Below, piece after piece: positions 1 through 9,403 of a stretch of 46,819 nt of DNA. The number at the start of each line of letters is the position of its first letter. The first letter of the stretch is position 1. This DNA is from Promethearchaeota archaeon (GTDB lineage Archaea; Asgardarchaeota; Lokiarchaeia; Sigyniarchaeales; SOKP01). The notes below the pieces were generated by a model, which searched no databases, was not told the DNA's origin, and saw nothing but the letters and a program-made list of their open reading frames with translations. The stretch lies in contig JABCSY010000021.1 in NCBI GenBank assembly GCA_018238625.1, forward strand, positions 1-46,819, written 5' to 3'. The translations under genes were made by a program, and so were the position numbers.

Positions 1-989
1 GTAGTCATTATGGTAAAGATTCTATGATGGGCTTCCTTTAAGGATACTCTTCCGCCCTTATAATCTCTTTTGACGCCTTGGAGAGAAAAACCCCTCTTCG
101 CTTTTATTATTAGGTAAACATCTTTCCAAAATCGTCTTTTTGCTGCGGGAGCGGTTGAAAAGGTGTATTTCCGCACCCGACCATGCTTTCCCTCGAGATA
201 TTCGGTAATGAACTGCTTAACCTTCTTGAATTGCTTGGCAGGGATTAAAACGTGTCCTCCTTTTCTTTCTATACCATCAATAAGTTCAGCCCTATAGAAT
301 TCACGATCCATCAATACATATTTCAACTCAAATCCTAATTTTAGTAAATGATCGAGAAACTTTAAAATAATTGGAATCTTAGATTGACCCAATGCGATGT
401 GTTCTAATCCTGCGTAAAGATGAACCTGGCGGGAAAGAAGCGAAAATCCAAGGTAATGCCGCATTTTCTTTGTTCCCTTCTGTCGATTCGTGCCCTTAAT
501 CATCTTATCATCCCGTTTCCCATAATATGGGTGTTCTGTAAAGTCAATTAGAACATTCACTTTTTGTGAAATCAGATTTAGTTTCAAAGCTTCCTTTAAT
601 TGCTCATCAAGACATTCACGCAAAATATTACGAGCTCTTTTAAGCCCAATTCCTCTTAGATACTTGTTAACCTCTGTTTGATGAGGTACCATACGTCGTC
701 TCCGGCCGTCAGTAAATACTCTTCGTCTTCCTCTTCTACAACTTATTAAATGTTCATTGAGCATCTCACTGGTGTCATGAATAGATCTACCGATTATTTC
801 AGAGAAAAAGAACACTTTAAGGAAATCAATATCGTTGTATTTATAATTTCTTGGCTTTTTGTACTTCCAGATGCGAGATGTAACTGCTTCACAAAACTTT
901 TTAAAAAATGCGAGCATATAATGGTTGGAAAGAAGTGATTTAATTCCTAATCTCATAATAGAGTTAGGAAATATATTGCTTGTCGGCAT
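1..989 (-). CDS. ISH3/IS4-like DDE transposase, 3' end outside window
   Basis: The minus-strand frame is open from an ATG at 989-987 to the window edge (329 codons seen). It has a helical N-terminal part with an arginine-rich patch (around residues 84-100), then IDFTEHPYYG, with the first catalytic Asp near residue 149, and VLMDREFY with the second near 228. This pairing is typical of ISH3/IS4-superfamily transposases; the third acidic residue should lie beyond the window. The ATG at 989 is chosen because it is the first start after an in-frame stop and an AGTGAT Shine-Dalgarno-like site lies 11 nt upstream; an internal ATG at 956 is the alternative. The gene is visibly richer in GC than its neighbours (about 48% in one sampled line), which fits a mobile element. 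Whether it is intact cannot be judged here. Confidence 0.8.
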   Translation of the reverse strand, partial: MPTSNIFPNSIMRLGIKSLLSNHYMLAFFKKFCEAVTSRIWKYKKPRNYKYNDIDFLKVFFFSEIIGRSIHDTSEMLNEHLISCRRGRRRVFTDGRRRRMVPHQTEVNKYLRGIGLKRARNILRECLDEQLKEALKLNLISQKVNVLIDFTEHPYYGKRDDKMIKGTNRQKGTKKMRHYLGFSLLSRQVHLYAGLEHIALGQSKIPIILKFLDHLLKLGFELKYVLMDREFYRAELIDGIERKGGHVLIPAKQFKKVKQFITEYLEGKHGRVRKYTFSTAPAAKRRFWKDVYLIIKAKRGFSLQGVKRDYKGGRVSLKEAHHRIFTIMT

Positions 990-1012
990 ATATAAATAAT
1001 ATCACTTCTTTC
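928..1012. repeat. Nested inverted repeat over the transposase start
   Basis: A perfect 12-bp inverted repeat (928-939 with 1001-1012) encloses a second stem (944-954 with 961-970, one bulged base, six-base loop). In the transposase mRNA the outer stem would pair the AGTGAT Shine-Dalgarno-like site with codons inside the gene. It could be a translation-control hairpin or part of the element's end; the other end is not visible, so terminal-repeat status cannot be tested. Confidence 0.55.
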
Positions 1013-1176
1013 TAATAAATTTAGCGGTAAGTAGTCAAATAATTAAGAATTGCAAAAATAATATTTCAAAATACCAATTAAGTTACAAAAAGAAATAGAA
1101 TAAGTCACAGATCAATAGAATTATGACTTCAAAATCCTTTGTTACTGTTTATTTTATTTTCTAATATCTTAAATAG

Positions 1177-1374
1177 TTAAATTGTAACTATTTTTTTTAC
1201 TCGTCCAATTTCACCACTCCTCAACCGAACTTTAATCCCATGATGGTGATTAGGAGAATTTGTAAGCACATCTTTGACTATACCCTCGGTTAACCTGCCA
1301 GATCGCTGATCTTTCTTTAATACGATTAAAACTCGCATGCCTAATTTGATGTCTGCTCGCTTTGTTCCTTTCAA
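1177..1374 (-). CDS. YwbE-family protein (DUF2196)
   Basis: This 65-residue basic protein matches the YwbE/DUF2196 family over its whole length: an opening RADIKLGMRVLIVLKKDQRSG segment, then LTEGIVKDVLTNSP, HHHGIKVRL and a closing GRVKKI. The family is small, conserved across bacteria and archaea, and of unknown function; the pattern suggests a compact beta-barrel. The start is TTG at 1374: an in-frame stop lies four codons upstream and no ATG is available, while family length (about 64-70 residues) fits. It is divergent from hutU across about 190 bases with no other clear gene. Confidence 0.8.
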   Translation of the reverse strand: MKGTKRADIKLGMRVLIVLKKDQRSGRLTEGIVKDVLTNSPNHHHGIKVRLRSGEIGRVKKIVTI

Positions 1375-1566
1375 TTTAATTGCTCAAGTTTTTTGTAGGT
1401 CTTTTTTAATACGAAAATAGTTCTCTTCATATTATCTTTTGCCTTTATCTCCTCATTATTGCTAATTCTTCAATACATATTATTTTTGCAATATCTTCGA
1501 TACTTTTTCCATTTGAAACATTTTTTAGTGGTATGATTCATTTACTTTAAAAAATATATACAAATT

Positions 1567-3582
1567 ATGGATCCATCAAACGCCATGAAAATTAAATTAT
1601 CAGACGAGTTACCTCCAGATCCCGTCTTTAAAAAGGGTATACGAAGGGCGCCTAATCGTGGTTATGATTTGAATCGTGATGAGACAATAATTGCGTTAAA
1701 AAATGCTTTACGATATATACCTAAAAATTTACACGATAATTTAGCACCAGAATTTTTAAATGAGTTAATTACGAGTGGAAGAATTTATGGTCATCGATAT
1801 CGTCCAGAAGGAGAAATTAAAGCTAAACCTGTTGATGAGTACAAGGGTATTTTAGAAGCTCGTGCGATACAATTAATGATTGATAACAATTTAGATTTTA
1901 ATATAGCCCTTTATCCATATGAACTCGTTACATATGGCGAAAGTGGACAAGTCTGCCAAAATTGGATGCAGTACCGATTAATTAAGAAATATCTCGAAGT
2001 AATAAATGAAGAACAAACACTTGTGGTTATGTCAGGTCACCCTCTTGGTTTGTTTCCCAGCAAAAGAGAAGCCCCGAGAGTAATTATGACGAATGGTTTG
2101 ATGGTTGGCATGTTTGATACACCCGAAGAATTCAAACGAGTTTCAGCTTTAGGCGTGGCAAATTACGGTCAAATGACTGCGGGAGGATGGATGTATATAG
2201 GACCTCAAGGGATTGTTCATGGAACTTACATCACACTGCTAAATGCTGGTCGGCTTTATTTAAAGATACCTGCTAGTGAAGGGCTTAAAGGAGTTCTCTA
2301 TTTAACTTCTGGATTGGGAGGGATGAGTGGAGCTCAAGCGAAAGCAACTGAAATTTCGGGGGGTATAGGAGTTATCGCTGAAGTTGACGATTCTCGAATT
2401 AAAACTCGCTTTGAGCAAGGATGGGTTAGCAAAACTTCGAGCAATCTTGAAGAAATTTTTAGTTGGGTTGAAGAATATAGAAAAAAGAAAGAACCAATTT
2501 CAATTGCTTATCATGGCAATATTGTTGATGTCTGGAAATATATAGTAGAAAACAATATTAAAGTGGAACTTGCATCTGACCAAACTTCTTGTCACGCACC
2601 TTATGAAGGTGGATATACCCCCGCTGGTTTAAGTTTTGAGGAAGGTAGGGCGTTATTAAAGTCTGATAGAGAGAAATTTGAAAGGTTAGTTGACGAATCT
2701 TTAAGGGAACAATATAACCTTATCAAAATTATGGTTAGTAGAGGTACTATATTCTGGGACTATGGAAACTCCTTTCTAAAAGCAATTTACGACGCTGGAG
2801 CTCATGATATTGCAATTAATGGTGATCCAAAAAATGGTTTCATATTTCCCTCTTATGTAGAACATATAATGGGCCCATTATGTTTTGATTATGGATATGG
2901 ACCTTTCCGATGGGTGTGTCTAAGCTTAGATCATTCAGATTTAATAAAAACCGATCAAGTTGCATTTTCTTCCATCGATCCAAATCGGAACTCACAAGAT
3001 AGAGATAACTGGCATTGGATAAAGAGTGCCGAAAAGAACAACTTAGTAGTTGGTTCTCAAGCTCGTATATTATATGCCGATATGGAAACTCGAGTTAAGA
3101 TTGCTTTAAAATTCAACGAAATGGTTAAAAATAGAGAAATTGGACCGATTATGTTAGGACGGGACCACCACGATGTTTCTGGGACCGATAGTCCTTTTAG
3201 AGAGACATCAAACATAAAAGATGGCAGTAATATTATGTCTGATATGGCCCATCACAGTTGGGCCGGTAATATAGCAAGGGGAATGACAATGTGTGTACTA
3301 TCGAATGGAGGCGGGGTTGGTACTGGAAAGGCAATTAACGGCGGTTTTGGTCTAGTGCTAGACGGTTCAGAACGAGTAAATAACATAATTCGTTCTGCAA
3401 TTGAGTGGGATGTAAACTGTGGTGTCGCTAGGAGAGCTTGGGCTAGAAATGAAAACGCGTTAACAACAGCTTATGCTTGGAATCTTAAAAATCAAGGCAG
3501 AGGGCACATCACATTACCTTTTTTGGTAAAAGATGATTTATTAAATGATGTTATTAATGTGTATTTAAAAAAGTATAAATAA
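1567..3582 (+). CDS. hutU: Urocanate hydratase
   Basis: Second step of histidine breakdown: urocanate to imidazolonepropionate using tightly bound NAD+, in the cytoplasm. Family signatures run in order: an early YGHRYRPEG segment, NYGQMTAGGWMYIGPQGIVHGT (around 197-219), the NAD-binding GLGGMSGAQ at 249-257, and DYGYGPFRWVC at 441-451, where Cys451 should correspond to the conserved active-site cysteine. At 671 residues it is the long form, near the size of the animal enzyme and over 100 residues longer than the common bacterial form. A second in-frame ATG at 1585 is an alternative start. hutH follows after 28 bases and then hutI, so the three form an operon. Function is secure. Confidence 0.96.
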   Translation: MDPSNAMKIKLSDELPPDPVFKKGIRRAPNRGYDLNRDETIIALKNALRYIPKNLHDNLAPEFLNELITSGRIYGHRYRPEGEIKAKPVDEYKGILEARAIQLMIDNNLDFNIALYPYELVTYGESGQVCQNWMQYRLIKKYLEVINEEQTLVVMSGHPLGLFPSKREAPRVIMTNGLMVGMFDTPEEFKRVSALGVANYGQMTAGGWMYIGPQGIVHGTYITLLNAGRLYLKIPASEGLKGVLYLTSGLGGMSGAQAKATEISGGIGVIAEVDDSRIKTRFEQGWVSKTSSNLEEIFSWVEEYRKKKEPISIAYHGNIVDVWKYIVENNIKVELASDQTSCHAPYEGGYTPAGLSFEEGRALLKSDREKFERLVDESLREQYNLIKIMVSRGTIFWDYGNSFLKAIYDAGAHDIAINGDPKNGFIFPSYVEHIMGPLCFDYGYGPFRWVCLSLDHSDLIKTDQVAFSSIDPNRNSQDRDNWHWIKSAEKNNLVVGSQARILYADMETRVKIALKFNEMVKNREIGPIMLGRDHHDVSGTDSPFRETSNIKDGSNIMSDMAHHSWAGNIARGMTMCVLSNGGGVGTGKAINGGFGLVLDGSERVNNIIRSAIEWDVNCGVARRAWARNENALTTAYAWNLKNQGRGHITLPFLVKDDLLNDVINVYLKKYK

Positions 3583-3610
3583 AGTAAGAGTTCTACTTGG
3601 TTTGGTTAAC

Positions 3611-5128
3611 ATGGAAAATGATTTTAAATACGGTCAAGATCACTTGACTGTTAATTTGGCTCTGAAGGTTGTTAGAGGTCAGATTAGTGGTGTTCTAACG
3701 GAAGAAACAAAAAAAAAAATAGAAAAAAACCATAATATTGTTCAAGACATTGCAAACGGGGAAGTCTTAGTATACAGCATTAATACGGGATTTGGGTCTT
3801 TGTGTACAACTAGAATATCAAAAGAGGAAGTTGGTAAATTACAATCAAACTTGCTTAAGAGCCATAGCGTAGGCGTTGGTTCACCTATTCAAAAGGAAAT
3901 TGCAAAATTAATGTTGATTCTCAAAGTCCACGCGTTAAGCATGGGATATTCTGGGATTTCTTTAAGTTTAATTGAAAGAATTCTCTGGCACATCGACAAC
4001 GATTTTATTCCGTTGGTTCCAGAACAAGGCTCAGTAGGAGCATCCGGAGACCTTGCTCCGTTAGCCCATTTATTTTTGCCCTTAATTGGTTTAGGTTTTC
4101 TGTCAAAAGATGGTAAAAATTATAAACCAGCAATAGAGGTTTTAAACCAACACGGATTAAAACCGCTTGAACTTCACGCAAAAGAAGGTTTGGCCTTAAT
4201 TAATGGAACCCAATTCATTACAGCTCATGGGGTTGTTGTCGCTGAAAAGTTTTTTAGTTGTTTAGAGCAAGCCGATCTTATCGGAGCTATGATGCTTGAA
4301 GGGTATTTAGGATCGCCTCAACCTTTCAATGAGAGATTAATTGCTTTACGTCCTCATAATGGTGCTAAAACCGTTGCCAAAAGAATCAGGAAGTTTTTGA
4401 AGAATTCTCAATTTGTAGAATCACATGCAGATTGTGGTCGAGTTCAAGATCCTTATTCTATTCGATGTATTCCCCAAGTCCATGGAGCCTCCAGAGATGC
4501 GTTTTCACATTTAAGCGAGAAGTTGGAGTGCGAATTAAATTCAGTTACGGACAATCCTATAGTTTTTGACGAAGATACTGCTATCAGTGGTGGAAACTTT
4601 CATGGACAACCTCTTGCCTTACCTCTGGATTATATTAGTTTAGCCGCTTCCGAGTTGGGAAATATCTCAGACCGACGAACATATCTTCTTTTAGAAGGAA
4701 AGTGGGGACTTCCCCCATATTTAATTCAAGAATCTGGTTTAAACTCCGGTTTTATGATTACTCAATATTGTTCAGCAGCATTAGCTAGCGAAAATAAATC
4801 AATGTGTTTCCCAGCAAGCGCAGATAGTATCCCAACATCAATGGGACAAGAAGATCATGTTAGTATGGGATCGATAAGTGCTAGAAAAGCGCTTCGAATT
4901 ATTTATAATCTTGAAAAAATACTAGCAATAGAACTCTTGTGTGCCGCTCAAGCGTTTGATTTTAGAAGACCGTTAAAATCTAGCGCGATTTTAGAAGCAT
5001 GCCATGCTTTTATTCGTCAAAAAATCCCCCATATTAACGAAGATGTAGTTCTTTCGGAATACATTGAAATTGCTTTGGAAATTATAAAAAGTGAAGAATT
5101 AATTAAAATTGCAAGCGAATTAAAATGA
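3611..5128 (+). CDS. hutH: Histidine ammonia-lyase
   Basis: First step of histidine catabolism: non-oxidative deamination of L-histidine to urocanate and ammonia. The self-forming MIO electrophile comes from the Ala-Ser-Gly triad within GSVGASGDLAPLAH (triad at 144-146), and the catalytic tyrosine lies in YSINTGFG (around 55-62). Further family marks are TDNPI and the SMGQEDHVSMG block near the C-terminus. Length is 505 residues, as usual. The frame also allows a TTG start at 3602; the ATG at 3611 is preferred because it loses nothing conserved. The stop overlaps the hutI start (ATGA), implying translational coupling. Confidence 0.96.
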   Translation: MENDFKYGQDHLTVNLALKVVRGQISGVLTEETKKKIEKNHNIVQDIANGEVLVYSINTGFGSLCTTRISKEEVGKLQSNLLKSHSVGVGSPIQKEIAKLMLILKVHALSMGYSGISLSLIERILWHIDNDFIPLVPEQGSVGASGDLAPLAHLFLPLIGLGFLSKDGKNYKPAIEVLNQHGLKPLELHAKEGLALINGTQFITAHGVVVAEKFFSCLEQADLIGAMMLEGYLGSPQPFNERLIALRPHNGAKTVAKRIRKFLKNSQFVESHADCGRVQDPYSIRCIPQVHGASRDAFSHLSEKLECELNSVTDNPIVFDEDTAISGGNFHGQPLALPLDYISLAASELGNISDRRTYLLLEGKWGLPPYLIQESGLNSGFMITQYCSAALASENKSMCFPASADSIPTSMGQEDHVSMGSISARKALRIIYNLEKILAIELLCAAQAFDFRRPLKSSAILEACHAFIRQKIPHINEDVVLSEYIEIALEIIKSEELIKIASELK

Positions 5129-6480
5129 CAGTGAGATCTACTCCATCGCCAAAAAGAATAAAAAGAAAAGATATTGACAACGGGGATCGAACAATCACGC
5201 TAGATTTGATTATAATTCACATCAACGAATTAGTAACCATGGATTCAAAATATGGGGTTCCAAGAAGAGGCGAGAGCATGGCAGAACTAGCACCCATTCA
5301 CGATGGCGCAGTTGCAATATCTGGTAATTCTATAGTTTTCGTAGGAACGACAAATGAACTATTTTCAACATTTTCTCCTAACGGAAAAACAGTAATAATT
5401 GACGCTACAGACCGTTTAGTAACTCCTGGATTTGTTGATCCGCACACTCATATTATCTTTGATGGTTATAGAGAAAATGAACTTGAAATGAAACTTGCTG
5501 GTAAGACCTACCTTGAAATATTAGAGTCTGGGGGCGGGATATTAAAAACTGTTAAAGCAACGAGAAAAGCTTCGTTAGAAACCTTAATTCAAAATGGAAA
5601 AAAGATTCTTAACAGGATGATGGAATACGGAACGACTACAATGGAAACGAAATCTGGCTACGGACTCGATGTAGAGAACGAAATAAAGTCGTTATTAGCG
5701 GCAAAAGAGTTAAACATCGAGCATCCCATGGATGTAATATCAACGTTTTTAGGCGCTCACGCCGTACCACCGGAATACGAGGGTGAAACAGACGATTACG
5801 TAGAATTAATTATTTCAGAAATGATTCCAAAAGTGGCTCAAGAAAAATTAGCTGAATTTTGCGATGTATTTTGTGAAGAGGGGATTTTCTCAGTTGTTCA
5901 GACCAAAAAAATATTATTGGCGGCTATGAAATACGGTCTAAAACCGCAGATTCATATAGACGAAATTGTTGACACGAATGGGGCATTGTTGGCAGCAGAG
6001 TTAAACGCTGTGCAGACGGGACATATGCTAAAATCTAACGACGAAGGTTTGAGAGCAATGAAAAAAGCACAAACAATTGCTACACTATTACCCGGGACGC
6101 CTTTTTGTCTAATGATGAGGGACTATGCTCCTGCAAGAAAGATCATCGAATTCGGTATTCCAATAGCTCTTGCTACCGACCTTAATCCAAATTGTTGGAC
6201 AGAATCGATGCAAATCATAATTGCTTTAGCGTGCTATCACATGAAACTCTCACCAGCTGAAGCTCTAACAGCCGCAACGATTAACGCTGCTTGTGCACTT
6301 CAAAAACAAGACCAAATTGGCAGTATAGAAGTAGGCAAGAAGGCAGACTTAATAATTTTCGATGTACCGAATCATAACTTTCTTCCTTACCAATTTGGAG
6401 TAAATCTAGTTTCAAAAGTTATAAAAAATGGTAAAGTTGTAGTAGATTTTTATAAGAAAAGAAGAAAATCAGTAGAATAA
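5125..6480 (+). CDS. hutI: Imidazolonepropionase
   Basis: Third step of the pathway: hydrolysis of imidazolonepropionate to N-formimino-L-glutamate. This is an amidohydrolase-fold metalloenzyme. The metal-binding DPHTH has His107 and His109, further ligand candidates are His277 in QIHIDEI and the histidine in TGHML (around 301), and an Asp sits in ATDLNPN (around 352). EILESGGGILKTVKATR is typical of HutI. The 451-residue length exceeds many bacterial enzymes by about 40 because of an N-terminal extension of some 25 basic residues. The start overlaps the hutH stop by four bases, so it is translated from the same message. Confidence 0.95.
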   Translation: MTVRSTPSPKRIKRKDIDNGDRTITLDLIIIHINELVTMDSKYGVPRRGESMAELAPIHDGAVAISGNSIVFVGTTNELFSTFSPNGKTVIIDATDRLVTPGFVDPHTHIIFDGYRENELEMKLAGKTYLEILESGGGILKTVKATRKASLETLIQNGKKILNRMMEYGTTTMETKSGYGLDVENEIKSLLAAKELNIEHPMDVISTFLGAHAVPPEYEGETDDYVELIISEMIPKVAQEKLAEFCDVFCEEGIFSVVQTKKILLAAMKYGLKPQIHIDEIVDTNGALLAAELNAVQTGHMLKSNDEGLRAMKKAQTIATLLPGTPFCLMMRDYAPARKIIEFGIPIALATDLNPNCWTESMQIIIALACYHMKLSPAEALTAATINAACALQKQDQIGSIEVGKKADLIIFDVPNHNFLPYQFGVNLVSKVIKNGKVVVDFYKKRRKSVE

Positions 6481-6525
6481 TATTTATATGAATAAGGTAG
6501 TAGTAGTAATTATAGCCTAAAAAAG

Positions 6526-6966
6526 ATGAATAAAATGGTAAAAGAGATAATAGAGAGATTGATAGATGACGATATGGTAATACGTATGGCTGCAAAATAC
6601 GAATTTTTAGGAAAGGGTGAAGCAGCTGTACCCGTGTTGTTAACCATCCTTGAAGAAGACCAAAGAGAAGTAGTACGGTATTGGGTTTACGATGTATTTG
6701 GAGGATTGAAAACACAAGCGGCAAAAGCTATTCCTATATTATTGAAATCATTAATAGAAGATGATTCTGAAAGGGTTCGTGCCGTATCTGCAGGTGCTTT
6801 AGGTGAAATAGTGGAAAAATTTGAGGATATAGTCCCAACATTCCTAATTGCAAAGAACAAGGATAAGAGCGACCGAGTAAAAAGAACTATAGATATGGTG
6901 TTGCACAAAATAGCTGGAAAATTGGGATATGGTAGTATTGAAGAGTTAACAAAGGCATTTGAATAG
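6526..6966 (+). CDS. HEAT-repeat-like protein
   Basis: A 146-residue protein made of helical repeats of about 35 residues: AAKYEFLGKGEAAVPVLLTIL, VRYWVYDVFGGLKTQAAKAIPILLKSL, VRAVSAGALGEIVEKFEDIVPTFL and a fourth weaker unit. The 'xAxxALGxI' spacing and Val-Pro or Ile-Pro turns are those of HEAT/PBS-lyase-type repeats, usually protein-binding scaffolds. No signal peptide or membrane segment. It starts 46 bases after hutI on the same strand and could be co-transcribed with the hut genes, but nothing in it points to histidine metabolism. The second ATG at 6535 is an alternative start. Confidence 0.7.
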   Translation: MNKMVKEIIERLIDDDMVIRMAAKYEFLGKGEAAVPVLLTILEEDQREVVRYWVYDVFGGLKTQAAKAIPILLKSLIEDDSERVRAVSAGALGEIVEKFEDIVPTFLIAKNKDKSDRVKRTIDMVLHKIAGKLGYGSIEELTKAFE

Positions 6967-6978
6967 TAGTAAATAGAA

Positions 6979-7011
6979 TTATTTTTTTAGTTTTTCTCTC
7001 GACTTTTTTTT
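6979..7011. terminator. T-rich region between convergent genes
   Basis: Several runs of five to eight T (seen on +) lie between the convergent ends of the HEAT-like gene and ftcD. Archaeal termination commonly uses T-runs without a strong hairpin, so this is a plausible terminator for the + strand transcript. Confidence 0.4.
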
Positions 7012-7028
7012 ACAGTTGCAATTTAAAT

Positions 7029-7946
7029 TTAAAAATCAAAATAATTCTCTAATAGATGTTTTGGCTCAAGTTTTTTAGGATTTTCAAGTTGTAAATAATA
7101 ATCTAAAGAATTAAGCACAGCACCTAATGGTAACACGCCAATTAATTCTGTACCAACAATAGGTACGCCATATCGAGCGGCTTCAATTCGTACGAGTTCC
7201 ATCTGACGATATAGAGGGGTTTTTTTATAATTAATATTACTAATCCCTACTTGAACGCAATCTCTCTCTTTTAAATCGGTCCCCATTGCTTTAACGTTTA
7301 CAAGTCCTCCCGAGCGTAAATGAATTGCTTTTGCTATTTTTTTCGCAATTTTAACGTCTTTAGTCCCAAGGTTGATATTAAAACTAATTAAGGGATACCT
7401 TGCTCCCGTTATTATTGCACCTGCCGTTGGATGAAATTTTGATGGGCCGTAATCCGGTTTCCTTTCAGGATCTGTTTCAATGGTTTCTTTTAATCCTTCG
7501 TATTCTCCAATTCTTATGTTGTCAATATTTTTCCTTTCAAGATTCCTTGCCGAATCTTCGTATAAATATACTGGAACGCCTTCTTTTGCCATTTCTTCAG
7601 CAAATTTTTTTGACAATTCTATGCATTCTTCGATTGTAATATTTTGAGCTGGAATAAATGGAACTACATCAATTGCTCCTATTCGAGGGTGTTGACCTTT
7701 ATGTTTATCCATGTCAATTAGTTCTATCGCTTTTTTAGCCGCTGAAATATTTGCTTTCAGCACAGCTTCTGGAGTACCAACAAAAGTAATTACGGCTCGG
7801 TTGTAATCAGAGTCGTATTGAACGTCTACGATGTTAGTTTCGGGAGTGTTTTTAATCTCTGCTACAATTCGTTCGACTTTATTTTCATCTGTACCTTCGC
7901 TATAATTCGGTACAGACTCAACAATTTTTTTATTTTTATTTACCAT
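7029..7946 (-). CDS. ftcD: Glutamate formiminotransferase
   Basis: Moves the formimino group of N-formimino-L-glutamate, the HutI product, to tetrahydrofolate, giving glutamate and 5-formimino-THF. The 305-residue protein has the full transferase domain: VPNYSEG at the N-terminus, HPRIGAIDVVPFIP, the VYLYEDSARN region, GPSKFHPTAGAIITGAR and GLVNVKAMG. The cyclodeaminase half that is fused in animals is absent, so that step must be encoded elsewhere. It is on the opposite strand from the hut operon and converges with it, so it has its own promoter. Its place beside hutUHI completes histidine to glutamate. Confidence 0.93.
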   Translation of the reverse strand: MVNKNKKIVESVPNYSEGTDENKVERIVAEIKNTPETNIVDVQYDSDYNRAVITFVGTPEAVLKANISAAKKAIELIDMDKHKGQHPRIGAIDVVPFIPAQNITIEECIELSKKFAEEMAKEGVPVYLYEDSARNLERKNIDNIRIGEYEGLKETIETDPERKPDYGPSKFHPTAGAIITGARYPLISFNINLGTKDVKIAKKIAKAIHLRSGGLVNVKAMGTDLKERDCVQVGISNINYKKTPLYRQMELVRIEAARYGVPIVGTELIGVLPLGAVLNSLDYYLQLENPKKLEPKHLLENYFDF

Positions 7947-8064
7947 AATTATCTCCTTAAAACAACATTAATTCTAATTTTTAATACTATAAATTTATTT
8001 ATATAAATCTAATTTCAAATTTTTACATATTGAATTAAATTAGCTTTAGATTCGGCGTATTTGT

Positions 8065-9321
8065 TTACGGTAAAACATAATCTCTTCCATAGGTTTTATC
8101 AGTAAAGATGTAGATTTTATCTTCGCCATTACCAATTGCTTTTCCATTAATTCCTAATTTTACGAATATAGGCTTTTCTTTTGTTCCTCTTGGAGTTTTA
8201 CTAACTTGTTTTTCTTTGAATTTAATAACTTCTGCTTTTTGATGAATGTATGTGTCTGTATTATTGCCCATAATAATTATATCGTCGTTTTTAGTTAAAT
8301 AGCCATTATCCAACGAGATCTTAGCGTAATCTTTCGTATAATCCTCAACTTGACCAACTTTGATATATCTGAAATGTGATAAATTTGAAGGGGATTTATG
8401 TTGATGGTCTTCTTCAGTCATTCTCTTAAAGTAAAACCCTGGTGTAAATCCTCGATTATAAACTTTCTTTAAGTCTGTAACCCATCGACCAACTTTTTTT
8501 TTTGAAAAAGTCCCGTTATAATATGCCTCAATAGCTTCTCTGTAAATTTTTGTAACCACCTCGACATAGTGAGGGTGACGCATCCTACCTTCAATCTTAA
8601 AAGCGTCAACCTTGGCTTCAATGAATTTAGGTATGTGGGCAATTGTACAAAGATCTCTTGAATTCATGAACCTAACACCATCGTAGATATATTCTGCACC
8701 CGATTCTTCCTTTACCCACCAGCGTCTTCTACATGGCTGTATGCAATTGCCACGATTTGCTGATTTCTCTTCGGTTCCACAAATATCTTGAGAAAAATAG
8801 CATCTGCCACTAATTGAAGTGCACATTGCGCCATGAATAAAAATTTCTATTTCTGCTTTAGATAAATTCCTCTTTATTTCTTTAATTTTCTCTAAAGATA
8901 ACTCACGAGCCAAGATTAATCTTTCTGCCCCTAATTTTTCATAAAATCTAGCGGATAAAGAATTAGACACGTTACATTGCGTAGATATATGAAAAGGCAC
9001 ACCAATACTTTTAGCTACCTCAATTGCAGCAACATCATGAACTATTACGGCGTGAATGCCCGCCTCTTTTCCTTTTTCTATGACTTCTTGTAAGTAATTC
9101 AAATCGTTGTCGTATAATAATATATTTGTAGCTAAATACGCTTTTAACTCAGCTTTGCGGCAAAAATCCATGATTTTAGTAAGATTTTCCAGAGCAATAT
9201 TTTCCGAACGCATTCTCATATTAAACTTCTCAATTCCAAAATAAACTGAGTCTGCGTATTTTGACGCTGCTTTAATCGCCTTGAGATTTTTTGCTGGAGC
9301 AAGTAATTCAACTTTTTTCAT
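8065..9321 (-). CDS. Peptidase U32 family protein (RNA hydroxylation type)
   Basis: The N-terminus (KKVELLAPAKNLKAIKAA), the YFG turn and the signature EIFIHGAMCTSISGRCYFS define the U32 family, with more cysteines in DICGTEEKSANRGNCIQPCRR. Four cysteines in this block probably bind an iron-sulfur cluster. Characterised bacterial members (TrhP, RlhA) hydroxylate tRNA or rRNA bases rather than degrade protein, so an RNA-modification role is more likely than the old collagenase label. The C-terminal third (about 310-418) looks like the beta-rich domain found in long U32 proteins. 418 residues is close to TrhP. Transcribed alone, convergent to nothing and divergent from the next gene. Confidence 0.85.
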   Translation of the reverse strand: MKKVELLAPAKNLKAIKAASKYADSVYFGIEKFNMRMRSENIALENLTKIMDFCRKAELKAYLATNILLYDNDLNYLQEVIEKGKEAGIHAVIVHDVAAIEVAKSIGVPFHISTQCNVSNSLSARFYEKLGAERLILARELSLEKIKEIKRNLSKAEIEIFIHGAMCTSISGRCYFSQDICGTEEKSANRGNCIQPCRRRWWVKEESGAEYIYDGVRFMNSRDLCTIAHIPKFIEAKVDAFKIEGRMRHPHYVEVVTKIYREAIEAYYNGTFSKKKVGRWVTDLKKVYNRGFTPGFYFKRMTEEDHQHKSPSNLSHFRYIKVGQVEDYTKDYAKISLDNGYLTKNDDIIIMGNNTDTYIHQKAEVIKFKEKQVSKTPRGTKEKPIFVKLGINGKAIGNGEDKIYIFTDKTYGRDYVLP

Positions 9322-9403
9322 CTAATTAAAATATACTAAAAGAAAAAATAAAACTATCTTTTATTTTATGTAGATTTATTTAGGATATTTAATTTTTATT
9401 CTA

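Noticed and set aside
1383..1530. Short frames upstream of ywbE on - (for example one ending KKTYKKLEQLN) that might be a decayed gene
   Set aside because: Fewer than 35 codons each, in two frames, no recognisable motif; too weak to call a pseudogene.
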